Source: Schistocerca nitens (taxonomy: Eukaryota > Arthropoda > Insecta > Orthoptera > Acrididae). From it: a stretch of 64,000 nucleotides of DNA. This document shows, in pieces, positions 10,146-22,526 of this stretch. A program made the position numbers and the translations under genes. How positions within the stretch are numbered: the stretch's first letter is position 1; the number at the start of each line of letters is the position of its first letter. The notes beneath the pieces are model-generated. The model did not search any database. It was not told the DNA's origin and worked only from the letters and a program-made list of their open reading frames with translations. The DNA lies in the NCBI RefSeq assembly GCF_023898315.1, contig NC_064616.1, forward strand, positions 643,184,974 through 643,248,973, in the 5' to 3' direction.

Positions 10146-10584
10146 ACAAACAGGTGTTATTTATGTGAAGAACGCCGTTCTTGGAGTCCAGAAATTAAAC
10201 ATACTTTCTAATTGTGTCATCTTGCAGTGGATTATATCGTACGAGTCTTCGATGTGGAAAACGAATGTCAAGTGAATTTAGCGAGGTAACGCCGACCTAC
10301 ACCCGGAAGTAAATGCACTATCAGAGTGTTGACAAATACTTGCTACGACGCTGCCATTTCTAGGCTCTCTGACGAGGCAGCTCTTCAGCGAAATGCTTGC
10401 CGTGATTCTCCGATACGGTTCTTCAGAGTGGAGACGCGCACGCACGTTTGGTTTTTATGCGGCGTTCTCCCCTGATGGTTTCTGACGTCGCCTTGTGGGC
10501 TATGTATACATATGAGACATTCAATTATCATTAATCCAGAATGATACAAGTTTCAGCTTCCGGCGTGGAAGAAGGCTGTTGACG

Positions 10585-11686
10585 CAATAAATATCTACCA
10601 TAACAGTATATTGGCACCAATAGTAGGGCACGCATCCAGTGTGTGGGCCCACAGGCTAGGTCTGGTGCGGCCTGCCGCCGCTGTCAGGCGAATACAGAGG
10701 AATGTTCTGTTGAGATGCATTGGAGCATTCAACACTAGTCCAACAGATGCGCTGTTGGTAATTATGGGTCTATGTCCACTAGACCTAATAATAAGGCAGC
10801 ACGCAGCCTTCTATTGGCTGCGCAAACAGAACATCGACATGGTGCAAAATATAATGGGCATTCCTCTGGTAAGCGTCAAAGCCATCCGAGGAAAAGTGCT
10901 TGACATTTGGCAGGACGAATGGGACGGGTCCAGTACAGGTCGTAGAGTCCATGGGTTCCTACCCACAGTAAAGGGAAGACTAAAGAACAAGATAATTAAG
11001 CCCTCACAGGGCCTAGTTCACTTCCTTACAGGACATGGTCCCTATCCCACGTACCTGCATAGAATAGGAAGAAGGCCAACGCCGGAGTGTGACTGTGGCG
11101 CCCACGAAGGATCGCCAGAACATACTGTGTTCGAGTGCCCAATATATGAACAGGCTGTCTCAGTGGAGAGGCAGCTCCTGCGTACAAGAAACATTAACGA
11201 AATATTGTCAGAAAGCGAATTGTTCAGCAATTTCGCAAAATTGGTTAACAAAATCTCAAGGGAGGCCCAGCGAGCCTGCCTTGGGAGAGAGTAAACGCGC
11301 TTCAGGTCAATTGCGCAATTGTACATATGTAAATAATATGTTTGTTTAAATCTTGACTTAGAGTAGCTAGTAGTTGTAGTTAGATCTGCATGGTGGTGGG
11401 GGGAATAAAAGAGTGGCATAAATGGAGTGGTTTCTCTAGTAGTAGCGGCCCGCCTCCACGTGGCTAGGGACGGGCAACTCTCTGGCAGGACTCCAGAGAG
11501 GCTAAGAGGCCGATAATTAACAAATAGTAAAGCTGCTTAATAAATAGAAAGTATGCAGTCACCAATAAACCACTTCTGTAGTGCTAATAGCAGTGATAGT
11601 TAGTCGTAATACGCCCACTCAAAAGTATTAGAAAGTGGGTTATGGATGGGTCATAAATTTGGGAAAAAAGAAAAAAAAAAATTAAA
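10585..11686 (+). mobile_element. R1-type LINE 3' fragment, inserted in the left arm only
   Basis: It is bounded by an 8-bp target duplication TGTTGACG (10577-10584, 11687-11694) and ends in an A-rich tail (GGGAAAAAAGAAAAAAAAAA, then TTAAA). The right arm has one uninterrupted TGTTGACG (complement, 28125-28132), i.e. the empty site. The 227-aa frame 10611-11294 is the C-terminal part of a non-LTR polyprotein: PIVGHASSVWAHRL (thumb region), AVRRIQRNVLLRCIGAFNTS, then LTGHGPYPTYLHRIG before a C-x-C-x8-H-x4-C zinc-knuckle-like motif (CDCGAHEGSPEHTVFEC). That C-terminal motif is typical of R1/I-group LINEs; the exact clade is inference. It is 5'-truncated with no catalytic core, yet its frame is free of stops, which suggests it is young. 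Confidence 0.93.
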
Positions 11687-13670
11687 TGTTGACGCCGACA
11701 TTATATCATTTCAACGTAGGGAAAGCAAAACGGATCATTCAATGTTTCTCATTCAACATAAAGCATGTGAGATAATTTTCCGTAACGTTCATAATCATCT
11801 AAAAATACAAACGAAGTAAAAATACACCGGAAGCTTATTCGAATTGAATATAACGCTTTGCACCTCGATGTCGAATTTGTCCACTTGCAATCTTTTGCAG
11901 CATACACATAGAATGTCATGATTACCACGAGAATGAAGAAATACGTTGGTAAGGATGGAAGCAAGAAGAGACGCAGTCAACAAATATTCTATTCCTCATG
12001 GCATTCATTTCATTTGACACGTAAGAAGAGGTAAAGCGGGAATTTACTTTCGTTAACACGAAAGATATGCCGCACATATTGATAACGAGGAAGTCTGCGT
12101 CTTCATACGTTTCCTCCTTGAAATCTGTATGCTCTATTATATACTAAGTAGCCCGATCATTGTTTCAGTAATGTTACCCTCTTGTTTGACCCCGTAACGA
12201 TGAACAGATTCCAAATGCATGTCTCCCTTCCTCGGTTGTTTTTTGTGTTTTATTGCTTGGAATTCCTGAAGCAGACCACTGTGCCTTCCCCCCTCGTGGG
12301 TTAGGTCTCAAAACTAAACCGCTTTGTATCCAATGGCATAATTTATTCAGACAGCATCAGCATAAGACTATCAAACAAAGCCTTCCATTTACAGTTGCAG
12401 CACTCTAACCAGCACTGACCAAAGTGTAATCCACGGTCATGGTCCTAAATTACCAGCTGTCTGCTACTGTGGCAAAGTCCGTACTACACTTTCGATTCCG
12501 CAGCACCATTTTATCTGGTAACACTGTGTAGTTGCCCAGTTGTGCTACCAGGTCTGTCCTCACACTGTCAACTTTATGTATCTCACTTCTCCTGTAGCGT
12601 AGATCACGAGGAGCCGAAGTAAATGAGTGTATTCTGCATGACGTAACATTCAGTATTCCCTTCTTTCATAGCCACTCTTCATGTGCATCGATACCAAATA
12701 GGAATGCGAAAACTCTTACGAGTGAGAGAATGACAATAACAATCGTAACAAGAACAAGGAAATAATGTATGATGTTTATTCCAACGCAGAACGAGAATGG
12801 CTTTAAATATAAAAATCTGTATCTATATCTATATCCATATCTATTGATCTTTGAGTTGGCACAATGCAAATATATTCTTAGCATTTAGTTACTGAATTTA
12901 GTTCTGGATGTTTGCAGAGAAAAGGAAAAGTCGGTACTTCTCGCTAGTGTAATATAATGTGAACCAGCAACTACCCTTTCCTTAGAACACGACTCAAGCA
13001 GGTCCTCAAGTAGGTAGCAAGGCACTGCTGCATTCTGTTCCCTGACATTGCTCTGATGACGGTTAATGCAGATAGTTCCGATTATGAAATACAAAACGTA
13101 TTGCAGGTTAGTTCCTAGGATAGTAACATTAAATTTGCGTTGTAGACGGCACATGAACGTGACGACTATCCATATTACTCATCAATATAAAAAGACAATA
13201 TTTTGGGAATTTAGCAGGATTACTCAAAATGAATTCTGAAATTGGGTGACTGACTGCACAGGTGCTAAACGTCGTCAAGCGTATACGATGTCCTAATCGC
13301 ATTAGGAATATGAAGATCGTCTTCGACAGCTCGCAACTTTCACATTGCTATCTCCACCCTACTCCAGACAGCCCTCGGTGGAGTTGCACTACGTTGCCGA
13401 TGTTATGGAAGGCCTTCAAACCGACGACAGACCACATATTGAAAAATACAAGCGAATTCTCTTGCAGCGTAAGCTTATTGTAACTAATCTAAAAATTATT
13501 GGAGAGGAACATTGTCCTATTCAAAAAAAGTAAAATGTTACACACTGTTGACGTCAAACGGACATTATCTATGTCCTGTCTTGTGTCCTACTCATCTATA
13601 ATATCAAGTGTACTATGAAAATGATTATATATAATGGATGATAAGGTAATGCATTGATACCAGATGGTGG

Positions 13671-13875
13671 GGGCCGGCCGGTGTGGCCGTGCGGTTCTAG
13701 GCGCTTCAGTCTGGAACCGCGTGACCGCTACGGTCGCAGGTTCGAATCCTGCCTCGGGCATGGATGTGAGTGATGTCCTTAGGTTAGTTAGGTTTAAGTA
13801 GTTCTAAGTTCTAGGGGACTGATGACCTTAGAAGTTAAGTCCCATAGTGCTCAGAGCCATTTGAACCATTTGAAC
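13671..13875 (+). mobile_element. SINE family 1 in the left arm
   Basis: A full-length copy: GGCCGGCCGGTGTGGCCGTG, GCTTCAGTCTGGAACCGCG, perfect B box GGTTCGAATCC, then GTCCTTAGGTTAGTTAGGTT and CAGAGCCATTTGAACC. No clean target duplication was found. The same SINE occupies the matching place in the right arm (25959-26163), so this insertion predates the duplication. Confidence 0.92.
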
Positions 13876-13899
13876 TATTTAACACAAAATGACATTAAA

Positions 13900-16000
13900 A
13901 ATTAAAGTTATTCACGAGCAGCTAGTTGAGAATATGTATGAACATTAAATGACACGACGAACCGTCTTGTTCTGCATATGGATTCAAACCCAGCTCATGC
14001 AGACTAAGCAAAGATTTCGTGACTGACGGAAACTAACAGTCATTCCTGATTAGGCATACAGAGAGTGATATACCTCGATTTTAGACAGTATCAGTTAGCA
14101 AATATCAACTTTAAATTGCATAACGCAAACATTTTTAACAGACGCGAATTCCTACCCAGCATCTATTGTCCCTGTTAACGAACTACCAGAGATGTTAAAT
14201 ATTGCTTCTTCACAAGTAACTTACTTGAAATGCCGTGAGGTAAAGCTGTGTGTTGGACACGGATTCGAACCCGGAACCTAATCGGATTGCTATCGAAGCA
14301 CAGTCAAATGTGACATATCGGAATTTCGGGGCAGTAGCTAGATGTTTTAACTGAAATGGCGAGACGAAACATTAATTTTTTCCTTCCCAGGACTCCAACC
14401 CGGCATCTATCGCTGTTATATTCTAGAGAAAACGAACGTTAAATATGGGTTTGTTGCACTAGCAGTGACATGTGAGCATGTTTAAACTGAAATAATATGA
14501 CGAAGAGTTCAGCGCTCACTGGGAATAGAGCCCCACACATATCGTTGTTGACTACACACAAAGAGACGTCAGCTACCGAATTTTTCTCCACCAGCTGCTC
14601 AGAATAGCATCTTGAACTTACAGTCATCTCGCAAATAGTTCTGTGTCTCACTGGGAGTTAAAAACGTCAGATATCGTTAGTGTTGACAACGAATGAAAAT
14701 ACATTAAAAATCAAAATTATTATCCACCAGCAGATAGGTGTTCTCATGATAGAGCTTGATAATACATAATTAAATCTTTAGTGCCGGGCCAGTATTCGAT
14801 CCCATTCACGCGTAATATGTGAAGGTGTTGAGGAATCTGCAGTTTTGAACAAACAACAAATTGTAGCCGAGCTGTATTGCCACGAAGGGATCAAATTCCG
14901 CGTTAAGGGCGGGATGAGTTGCATTCCCAGTTTAGAACCAATTTTATCGACATACAGAAGCTCAAATAAAAGATGGAATAAGTGTCCTGTGACCATACAT
15001 AGCGTTTGTGTCGTCACTTGAAATAAATATCTAGTATAAGAAAGGTTACTGGTGATAGAGTTTCTACACGTCGCCACTCCAGACTTTATTGTGGTTCAAC
15101 CTACCGTCTACTTGGTAAAGAAGGAATATCATCTTTAATGTGAATTTTCAGACCACGCAGCCATTATATCTCCTTCACTTGGTGTAGCCAGGAGAGAATG
15201 GAATCTGTCTCTCCCTATCTAAAATCATTGACGGAAGTGGGAATCGAACCCAGACCATAGGTATAACAACCTACCATCCGTCCAACAGACCACGAAATCC
15301 TCTTCTCTGCGAGTCATTTTTCTATCGTAACGCAGTTGCGCCACACTGGATGAGAATTCTGACACACAGGCTCCCTGTAGTAATTTGCAGCATGTTCAGT
15401 AAATTCATTTACTTGGTTGACCGAATCACCATGAACTAGCTGCCTCGGCTACCCAGTGCATACATTCGACTATTTTGCAATCACACAAATAAAATCACGA
15501 AACTGCCACCTACACACAACTGCCAACAGTGTAGGATGCAGAAGTTTAAATAGGAAGTGTTCCTTTCCACTTGAGCTATTCTATTGCGCTATCTGTTACT
15601 AGAAAACGTCGTTCAGTCCAAAATAAAAGCTGTAACTGTTTGTCTCCCAGAAGTCAAGACCTGGCCATATGCATAATCTCACAGTGCTGTGGAATCCAAA
15701 AGTTCTGGAGGAATAGTTTCCGAGCTCTGGAGCTGCTGTAGCTACGTGTCAGCTTGTAGCATAGATAAGATGTCGCGAGTTCGAACACATTCAGTGCTAC
15801 ATTTTTTAAAACGCAATTCTGCTCTCTGCTGAAGGTATCAATCTAATGGAACTTTGAACATAATTCCCTTCACCTCTCAACCCAAAGTAGTCGCATGTGG
15901 AAAAAGGGCTAACTACTGTGACATTTTGTTCTATTCAGGTTTAATAGACAGCAGGCAGCAGATGCATCTCGAAGATGTGCAGGGAGAGCGCATCGTGCCA
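13900..16000. repeat. Degenerate array of tRNA-like modules (left arm)
   Basis: Segments resembling a tRNA T-arm/B box recur at roughly 100-165 bp spacing, often near 130: ATTCAAACCCAGC (~13982), GAATTCCTACCCAGCATC (~14146), GGATTCGAACCCGGAACC (~14262), GGACTCCAACCCGGCATC (~14390), GGGAATAGAGCCCCACAC (~14520), AGTATTCGATCCCATTC (~14790), GGGATCAAATTCCGCG (~14886) and GGGAATCGAACCCAGACC (~15240). Between them, phrases such as GCTAGATGTTTTAACTGAAA and GAGCATGTTTAAACTGAAA repeat loosely. More modules lie at 17760-18160 (GATACGAACCCAACACG, GACAATCGAACTGCACACC, GTTTCAGACCCACATAC). I read this as an old tandem array of a tRNA-derived unit. The mirror is at about 23834-25934. No intact tRNA is present. 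Confidence 0.55.
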
Positions 16001-17306
16001 TAATATGTCAGAAAAGTATTTTCTACATTAGCCGTCGTGTGGTAGTGATATTTTATTCTTCTTCAAACTTTGTTTGACAGCTTTAACTCAGAACAAGTTT
16101 TCTACATGCATGTAATCAATAAACTGCATGTGCATTGTCAGACTGTCATAGGTAACATCAGAGAATTCGCATATATCGTTGATGATTAATTTCTCTCTCA
16201 TGTTTACTATTGTTTTAACAACACTAAAGGAAACCTTACGAAAATTGTGCACTGTATTATAAGAAATGAAATAAAACTAACCATGATAACCTTACAACGA
16301 AAGCATCTGTACACAAGCATGCCTCTATCGACACGAATTAGTAAAATCCCATTCACTTAGATTTTGATTGGGTCTGTGTTTAATTGGTATGCTGTGTCAT
16401 ACTCAAGAGGTATGCAAATGTGGCATTTCATAAATATAGTTACGTATTCCTAGAAACCCAAAATTCGCTTGTCAGCAGCGGAAAGAGGCCTTACCTGTTG
16501 TGCAGCATTGTAAGTTTTTCAACATTGCACTATGAGCTGAAAGCATTTTCTTGCGATTTCCTTATTGATGTTTGATCTGACTGCTTGTAGCTCTTTCGCA
16601 GAAGGGATAAAACGTTACAGTCAGTGAGACTGGAACTGCGAACCGTAACAGACGCTTTTTCAGAGGTCAGCACGTTACCACAGAGCTGGCTTAGAGGTAT
16701 GGGTCTTAGCTTCCTATTACGAGGGCAATAGTAACTAGAACTCGTAAACCGCTATTTGAAGGTCGAGATTAGTTGCGGTTTCCACCTGCAACGACTTTCC
16801 TGGGCTGAAAACCGTAAATTTTCAATCTTTTGTTACCCTTCAAGCCATAATAACTCAGATTATTCAATGGAAATGACAGGTAAAATCAAGTGAACTTTGA
16901 GGCTTAATTCCGTGCACACCAGGAAGTAACTCGTCGATCACAGAGTTGCCAAACATACGTTGCCTTGTTGCCAAATCTCAGTTACAGTACCAGCAGGAAG
17001 AAGACGAACCGATGTGATCCTACAGCGGTCTGGGAAGTGACCATAGCTGGTGTCTCCAAGTCGCGGCTGCTACGGCCTGGAATACGTAATGCGTCTGATC
17101 CGCTTTCTGTAACTAGGTTTAGGGACTGGAGCGTAGTTACTAATAATACTCAGAACTGACTGCAAACTGAGCATCATAAATCAGTAACTCTCATTGTTGT
17201 TTTTATATTTCTTTCGTAAGTGTACTCAAAACTAAGAAAGTCATTCACAGGCGTTTTCGTGCCTCGCCGATACTCGAGCACAACATACAAATAAAAATAA
17301 AAAAGA

Positions 17307-17307
<1 letters not shown>

Positions 17308-17378
<71 letters not shown>
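17308..17378. repeat. (TG)n(GA)n compound microsatellite, left arm
   Basis: About 16 TG units are followed by about 19 GA units. The right-arm partner (22459-22526) has a different number of each unit, as expected for a fast-mutating tract after duplication. The serine/histidine-rich reading frames here are artefacts. Confidence 0.95.
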
Positions 17379-17381
<3 letters not shown>

Positions 17382-18940
17382 AAAGCAATGAGAGAGAGTG
17401 TAAAAAATTGTTGTAAAGAAATTGAATCATGGTATTTAAAGAAATCTTTCATTAAAATGACACGTTCCACATCATTACGAAATGTCGTATTCATGATCTA
17501 TGGAACAAGAGTTAATCTAATGTAATCTAATCTAATCTAATCACATCATATTGATGATTAGCCATGAAGAGTCATGAATTACCGAAATTTTGGCCAATAC
17601 CAGTAACCAAATCTAAACTTGAAAATAAAAGACGACAATTTTTGTAATAAACCGTGACTCCTATCAAGACCCTTTCGTCCCTGTTATCTAACCACGAAAG
17701 ATGTCTGATATACCTCCATTCTGAAGTAACAAAGTGTGCATGCATTTAAAGATGAAGTGCATGATGTGAAGTTCTGTGACGGAGATACGAACCCAACACG
17801 TAATCCGATTGTTAACTAAGAAAAATCAAATGTTACGTATCGGTTTCTCTTACGAGCCGCTAGGTGTCTGAATCTAAAATAAGGATACAAACTTTTGTGC
17901 CTAAGCGACAATCGAACTGCACACCTACCGTGCATCCACGAATATAGCTTAAGTATCAGTTGCTTACTCATGAACAGTAAGATGTGTGCGTGTTTGACCA
18001 GAAATAACGACACCTGTTGCGATTGTTGGAAACACATGAACAGACATTGAAATTGCGCGTTAATTTTCACTAGCAGGTGGGTGTGCACTTGATAAAGCTA
18101 GAAATGAAATTATGAATATTTTTGTACTGGATCAGGTTTCAGACCCACATACTTACCTTTGGAGGAGACCTAGAGAAGATTGCAGTCTTAGGAAAAGGAA
18201 CGAAATGACTGAACTATACTGTTCCGAGAGATTCAGATCCTCGAAAGAGGAGATACGAATTCGAATCACAGTCCAGCACCAAATTTTTAAACGTCTCTAG
18301 TTCAATCAAGTACAAGTAAAATAAGAGCCCTAGCCCTTTAAATGGCTATCGGTTCATCAAATAAAATAAAATTTTCTAATGTAAGTAAGCTTACTGGCGA
18401 CTGTATTTCTGTTTACCATGACTTCCGCTGTGTCATTTCCCAACGTAAACCGGCTCTGCCCAGTTGGTAATGAAGGAACGTGATGTTTAATGCGGATTCT
18501 GGATTATAACGTCTTTCTTTTGAGGTTACCAGAGGTAAAATAAATCTGTTTGTGCCTCTTAAAAGTAAATGCCTGAACCCACGCATTGCACCTGTGATAG
18601 CTCGTTCCACCATACCATTGTGGCCACATTACCCAGCCCCAAGAGTGTGCTGTAACGGATGATGTGCTTAGCTTACGAAATTAGTCACGGTGGAAAAAAT
18701 GCGAGTCTATTAAATGGTCAAGTAGAAGCAAGCTTCTGACGCAGAGATTATGCTATTCTCATGTCAGCAGGAAGTAAAGACTCTTCTAGGCATCATAGGC
18801 TGGATGTGAAGCCATTTTGATTTTTCACAAATTCAGCAAATTTCTTAGTTCGAGAAAATCCACTGTGAGGTGTGAAGTTGCCGGATAATTCGATTATTAC
18901 TGTTATTATTACTATCATTTTATTCATACCGCTGCTGGAA

Positions 18941-19124
18941 CACGACTGTAGTCTTCAGGTAAAACGCGAGACCAGCTAACATGACGTCTGGCGACCGAAA
19001 GCACATATCGACAAAATTTTTATCGCCCCTTTCTTCTCGGTGCTGAAGCTATGAGTGTAACTCAAGCGAATCTACAATATCATATTAGCTGGTCTCGCGT
19101 TTTACCTCAAGACTACGGTCGTAG
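18941..19124. repeat. Short inverted-repeat pair at the inner end of the left arm
   Basis: About 40 bp at 18941-18980 (GTAGTCTTCAGGTAAAACGC, then GAGACCAGCTAA) returns inverted at 19084-19124 (TTAGCTGGTCTCGCGTTTTA, then CCTCAAGACTAC) with few mismatches and about 100 bp between. It has the form of a small foldback element. The giant repeat's homology ends between these two copies (19059), so the right arm holds only one of them, at about 20860-20897. Confidence 0.8.
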
Positions 19125-20775
19125 TCAAGAGTAATGTACTAAGACTGGAGTCAAGACTTCCTCTGGGAAGTGCCGCAGTCTACATGTTGCTAGATCGAGC
19201 ATATTGCCAGACATAGAATTCTGTGAGGAGCACGACTGTATTGTCCACCTTACGTGAACGACTCGGCGGTCAATTTTTTGGTCTGAGCCTGTATCTACAA
19301 CACATATTGCACGCTGAAGACCCAGAAGAATTAAAAAAAAGTAGTTTATGAGAGCAACGTTAACCATAGCGTTCGAAGTATTCATAGTATTGTATACGTG
19401 TGTGTAAACGCCTTCCAATGACCACTCAAGAAAGACAAGGATACACAGTCTAGCTCCAATATTATAAATACGCCTCAGTTTGTGGATGAACTCAGACTTA
19501 GGTTGATAATAATTGTGAAAATTTAGCAGCACTGTACCCATTGGTGTTAAACTCGTTTTCAACCAATGATTCCCACAGCTACAGGGATACTACTTGTGAT
19601 ACCTCTTAGACAAAATACTTAAGCAGTTTTATCAGACGAAAAGATCAACCTGACACAAACTGTGGGAAGTTTGTTTTACAACCTTCGTACCTGGATATTC
19701 AGCTTTTTCCTATTTGAGATATCTGTGAACGTTGCTGCTTAAGACGATTTAAGCAGAAACTAAATTCCCTCAGCTTCGACAATGTTTAAAGAAATCGTCT
19801 TATTGGCACTAAATCGTGGTTTGTGAATTGTTTACCGGCCGTACTCTGCCGTATTTTGCCGGTTGGAAGGCAAAAGCTTACTGACAAATTTCACACAGAA
19901 ATTACTGTTACAGTGTACTTATGGAGCCAAATGAGTGAATTGCGTATTTTCCGGTGAGAAAGAGCACTGGCAAACAGTCTTCGCTACATTAGGTCATTTA
20001 AACTGGTGTCACCCTGAGCTAGAATTTATGGTCAGCGACTAAGTGTAAGGTCAACGTTTCGGATGCGAGTTTTGCGACTGTGAAATACTTTCCTACATTA
20101 TAGAAGCGAATATTAAATTTGAACTAATATTGCGAAAATTTTGTACTTGGACAGCTTAGAATGAAAATACTTCTGTTTATTTCAAAGGGAAACAATAGAT
20201 TCTCTAAAACACTGTCTGTCATACAGAACTTCAAACAGGTCATGTCGACCAAATCATGTGGAAGAACTAACAGCAACGTATATCGGAAGGCAGTAAGATC
20301 TCTTGCCTTTTGGTCTGTCAGTACTCGATAGCCATTTCTAGGCGAAAGTAAATGAAGAAAGGCAGTGCGTTTTTGTTACCAAGTAACGTCTTCGTCAATT
20401 ACTTTAGTTTTAAAGTAATCTACGAGTAATTGCTGGTGTTTGATATTAACATGAAAAGGATTCCGTAGACAGGGAAAGAACCTGTTCTTGGGAAACTACA
20501 TCTATAGTGACCAAAAGGCATTAAATGATGTTCAAGCACTTGTGTTACAGCAGCGGTATGAATAAAATGATATTAATAATAACAGTAATAATCGAATTAT
20601 CCGGCAACTTCACACCTCACAGTGGATTTTCTCGAACTAAGAAATTTGCTGAATTTGTGAAAAATCAAAATGGCTTCACATCCAGCCTATGATGCCTAGA
20701 AGAGTCTTTACTTCCTGCTGACATGAGAATAGCATAATCTCTGCGTCAGAAGCTTGCTTCTACGTGACCATTTAA
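19060..20775. other. Spacer between the arms of the giant inverted repeat
   Basis: Mostly single-copy within the window. It contains an inverted, diverged copy (about 19150-19270) of the outer arm end, and near 20548-20775 an extra copy of arm sequence. A 145-aa antisense frame (19562-19125) has no recognisable motif; its last part, CRLRHFPEEVL, is simply the translation of the arm-end sequence, so I do not call it a gene. No other recognised element. Confidence 0.7.
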
Positions 20776-20777
20776 TA
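20548..20777. repeat. Direct duplication of 20898-21127, offset 350 bp
   Basis: CAGCAGCGGTATGAATAAAA begins both copies and ACCATTTAATA closes both, with exactly 350 bp between corresponding bases and only a few substitutions. The second copy belongs to the right arm proper. The first, with the 120 bp between them, marks a rearranged centre. Confidence 0.93.
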
Positions 20778-22454
20778 CACTCATAGCTTCAGCACCGAGA
20801 AGAAAGGGGCGATAAAAATTTTGTCGATATGTGCTTTCGGTCGCCAGACCTCATGTTAGCTGGTCTCGCGTTTTACCTGAAGACTACGGTCGTGGTCCAG
20901 CAGCGGTATGAATAAAATGATAGTAATAATAACAGTAATAATCGAATTATCCGGCAACTTCACACCTCACAGTGGATTTTCTCGAACTAAGAAATTTGCT
21001 GAATTTGTGAAAAATCAAAATGGCTTCACATCCAGCCTATGATGCCTAGAAGAGTCTTTACTTCCTGCTGACATGAGAATAGCATAATCTCTGCGTCAGA
21101 AGCTTGCTTCTACTTGACCATTTAATAGACTCGCATTTTTTCCACCGTGACTAATTTCGTAAGCTAAGCACATCATCCGTTACAGCACACTCTTGGGGCT
21201 GGGTAATGTGGCCACAATGGTATGGTGGAACGAGCTATCACAGGTGCAATGCGTGGGTTCAGGCATTTACTTTTAAGAGGCACAAACAGATTTATTTTAC
21301 CTCTGGTAACCTCAAAAGAAAGACGTTATAATCCAGAATCCGCATTAAACATCACGTTCCTTCATTACCAACTGGGCAGAGCCGGTTTACGTTGGGAAAT
21401 GACACAGCGGAAGTCATGGTAAACAGAAATACAGTCGCCAGTAAGCTTACTTACATTAGAAAATTTTATTTTATTTGATGAACCGATAGCCATTTAAAGG
21501 GCTAGGGCTCTTATTTTACTTGTACTTGATTGAACTAGAGACGTTTAAAAATTTGGTGCTGGACTGTGATTCGAATTCGTATCTCCTCTTTCGAGGATCT
21601 GAATCTCTCGGAACAGTATAGTTCAGTCATTTCGTTCCTTTTCCTAAGACTGCAATCTTCTCTAGGTCTCCTCCAAAGGTAAGTATGTGGGTCTGAAACC
21701 TGATCCAGTACAAAAATATTCATAATTTCATTTCTAGCTTTATCAAGTGCACACCCACCTGCTAGTGAAAATTAACGCGCAATTTCAATGTCTGTTCATG
21801 TGTTTCCAACAATCGCAACAGGTGTCGTTATTTCTGGTCAAACACGCACACACCTTACTGTTCATGAGTAAGCAACTGATACTTAAGCTATATTCGTGGA
21901 TGCACGGTAGGTGTGCAGTTCGATTGTCGCTTAGGCACAAAAGTTTGTATCCTTATTTTAGATTCAGACACCTAGCGGCTCGTAAGAGAAACCGATACGT
22001 AACATTTGATTTTTCTTAGTTAACAATCGGATTACGTGTTGGGTTCGTATCTCCGTCACAGAACTTCACATCATGCACTTCATCTTTAAATGCATGCACA
22101 CTTTGTTACTTCAGAATGGAGGTATATCAGACATCTTTCGTGGTTAGATAACAGGGACGAAAGGGTCTTGATAGGAGTCACGGTTTATTACAAAAATTGT
22201 CGTCTTTTATTTTCAAGTTTAGATTTGGTTACTGGTATTGGCCAAAATTTCGGTAATTCATGACTCTTCATGGCTAATCATCAATATGATGTGATTAGAT
22301 TAGATTAGATTACATTAGATTAACTCTTGTTCCATAGATCATGAATACGACATTTCGTAATGATGTGGAACGTGTCATTTTAATGAAAGATTTCTTTAAA
22401 TACCATGATTCAATTTCTTTACAACAATTTTTTACACTCTCTCTCATTGCTTTT

Positions 22455-22458
<4 letters not shown>

Positions 22459-22526
<68 letters not shown>
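22459..22526. repeat. (TC)n(AC)n compound microsatellite, right arm
   Basis: Mirror of the tract at 17308-17378 with altered unit numbers. Confidence 0.95.

Larger units (their letters stand above)
8338..19059 (+). repeat. Giant inverted repeat, left arm
   Basis: From GTACACTCTTTGACATAAAA (8338) to GCTATGAGTGTA (19059) the sequence is repeated as its reverse complement at 30374-20776. Matching coordinates sum to 38712 at the outer end and 39835 at the inner end. The difference (1123) is almost entirely the 1110 bp gained by the LINE insertion at 10585-11686 plus its target copy; the remaining 13 bp are small indels. Every small reading frame in this arm has a nearly identical antisense partner in the other arm. 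Differences seen include a 14-bp extra segment near 12478-12492, a 2-bp indel near 8393, a different (TG)n(GA)n length and scattered substitutions. No protein in the arm outside the LINE is recognisable. Confidence 0.97.

Noticed and set aside
12810..12850. CRISPR-like or satellite array in the TATCTA-rich stretch
   Set aside because: It is a short imprecise hexanucleotide run without spacers; similarly (TAATC)n near 17510-17541 is a plain microsatellite.
15230..15310. Functional tRNA on the minus strand (GGGTTCGATTCCCACTTCCG region, with mirror copy near 24535-24605)
   Set aside because: A T-arm and B box are present but the acceptor stem does not pair and the A-box half is off consensus; it fits a tRNA-derived remnant.
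17174..17494. Serine- and histidine-rich small proteins (also at 22341-22659)
   Set aside because: They are translations of (TG)n(GA)n microsatellites; frame and length differ between the two arms.
19125..19562. 145-aa antisense frame in the palindrome spacer as a gene
   Set aside because: No motif recognised, no promoter or splice evidence, and its C-terminal part is the translation of a repeat also found at the arm ends.
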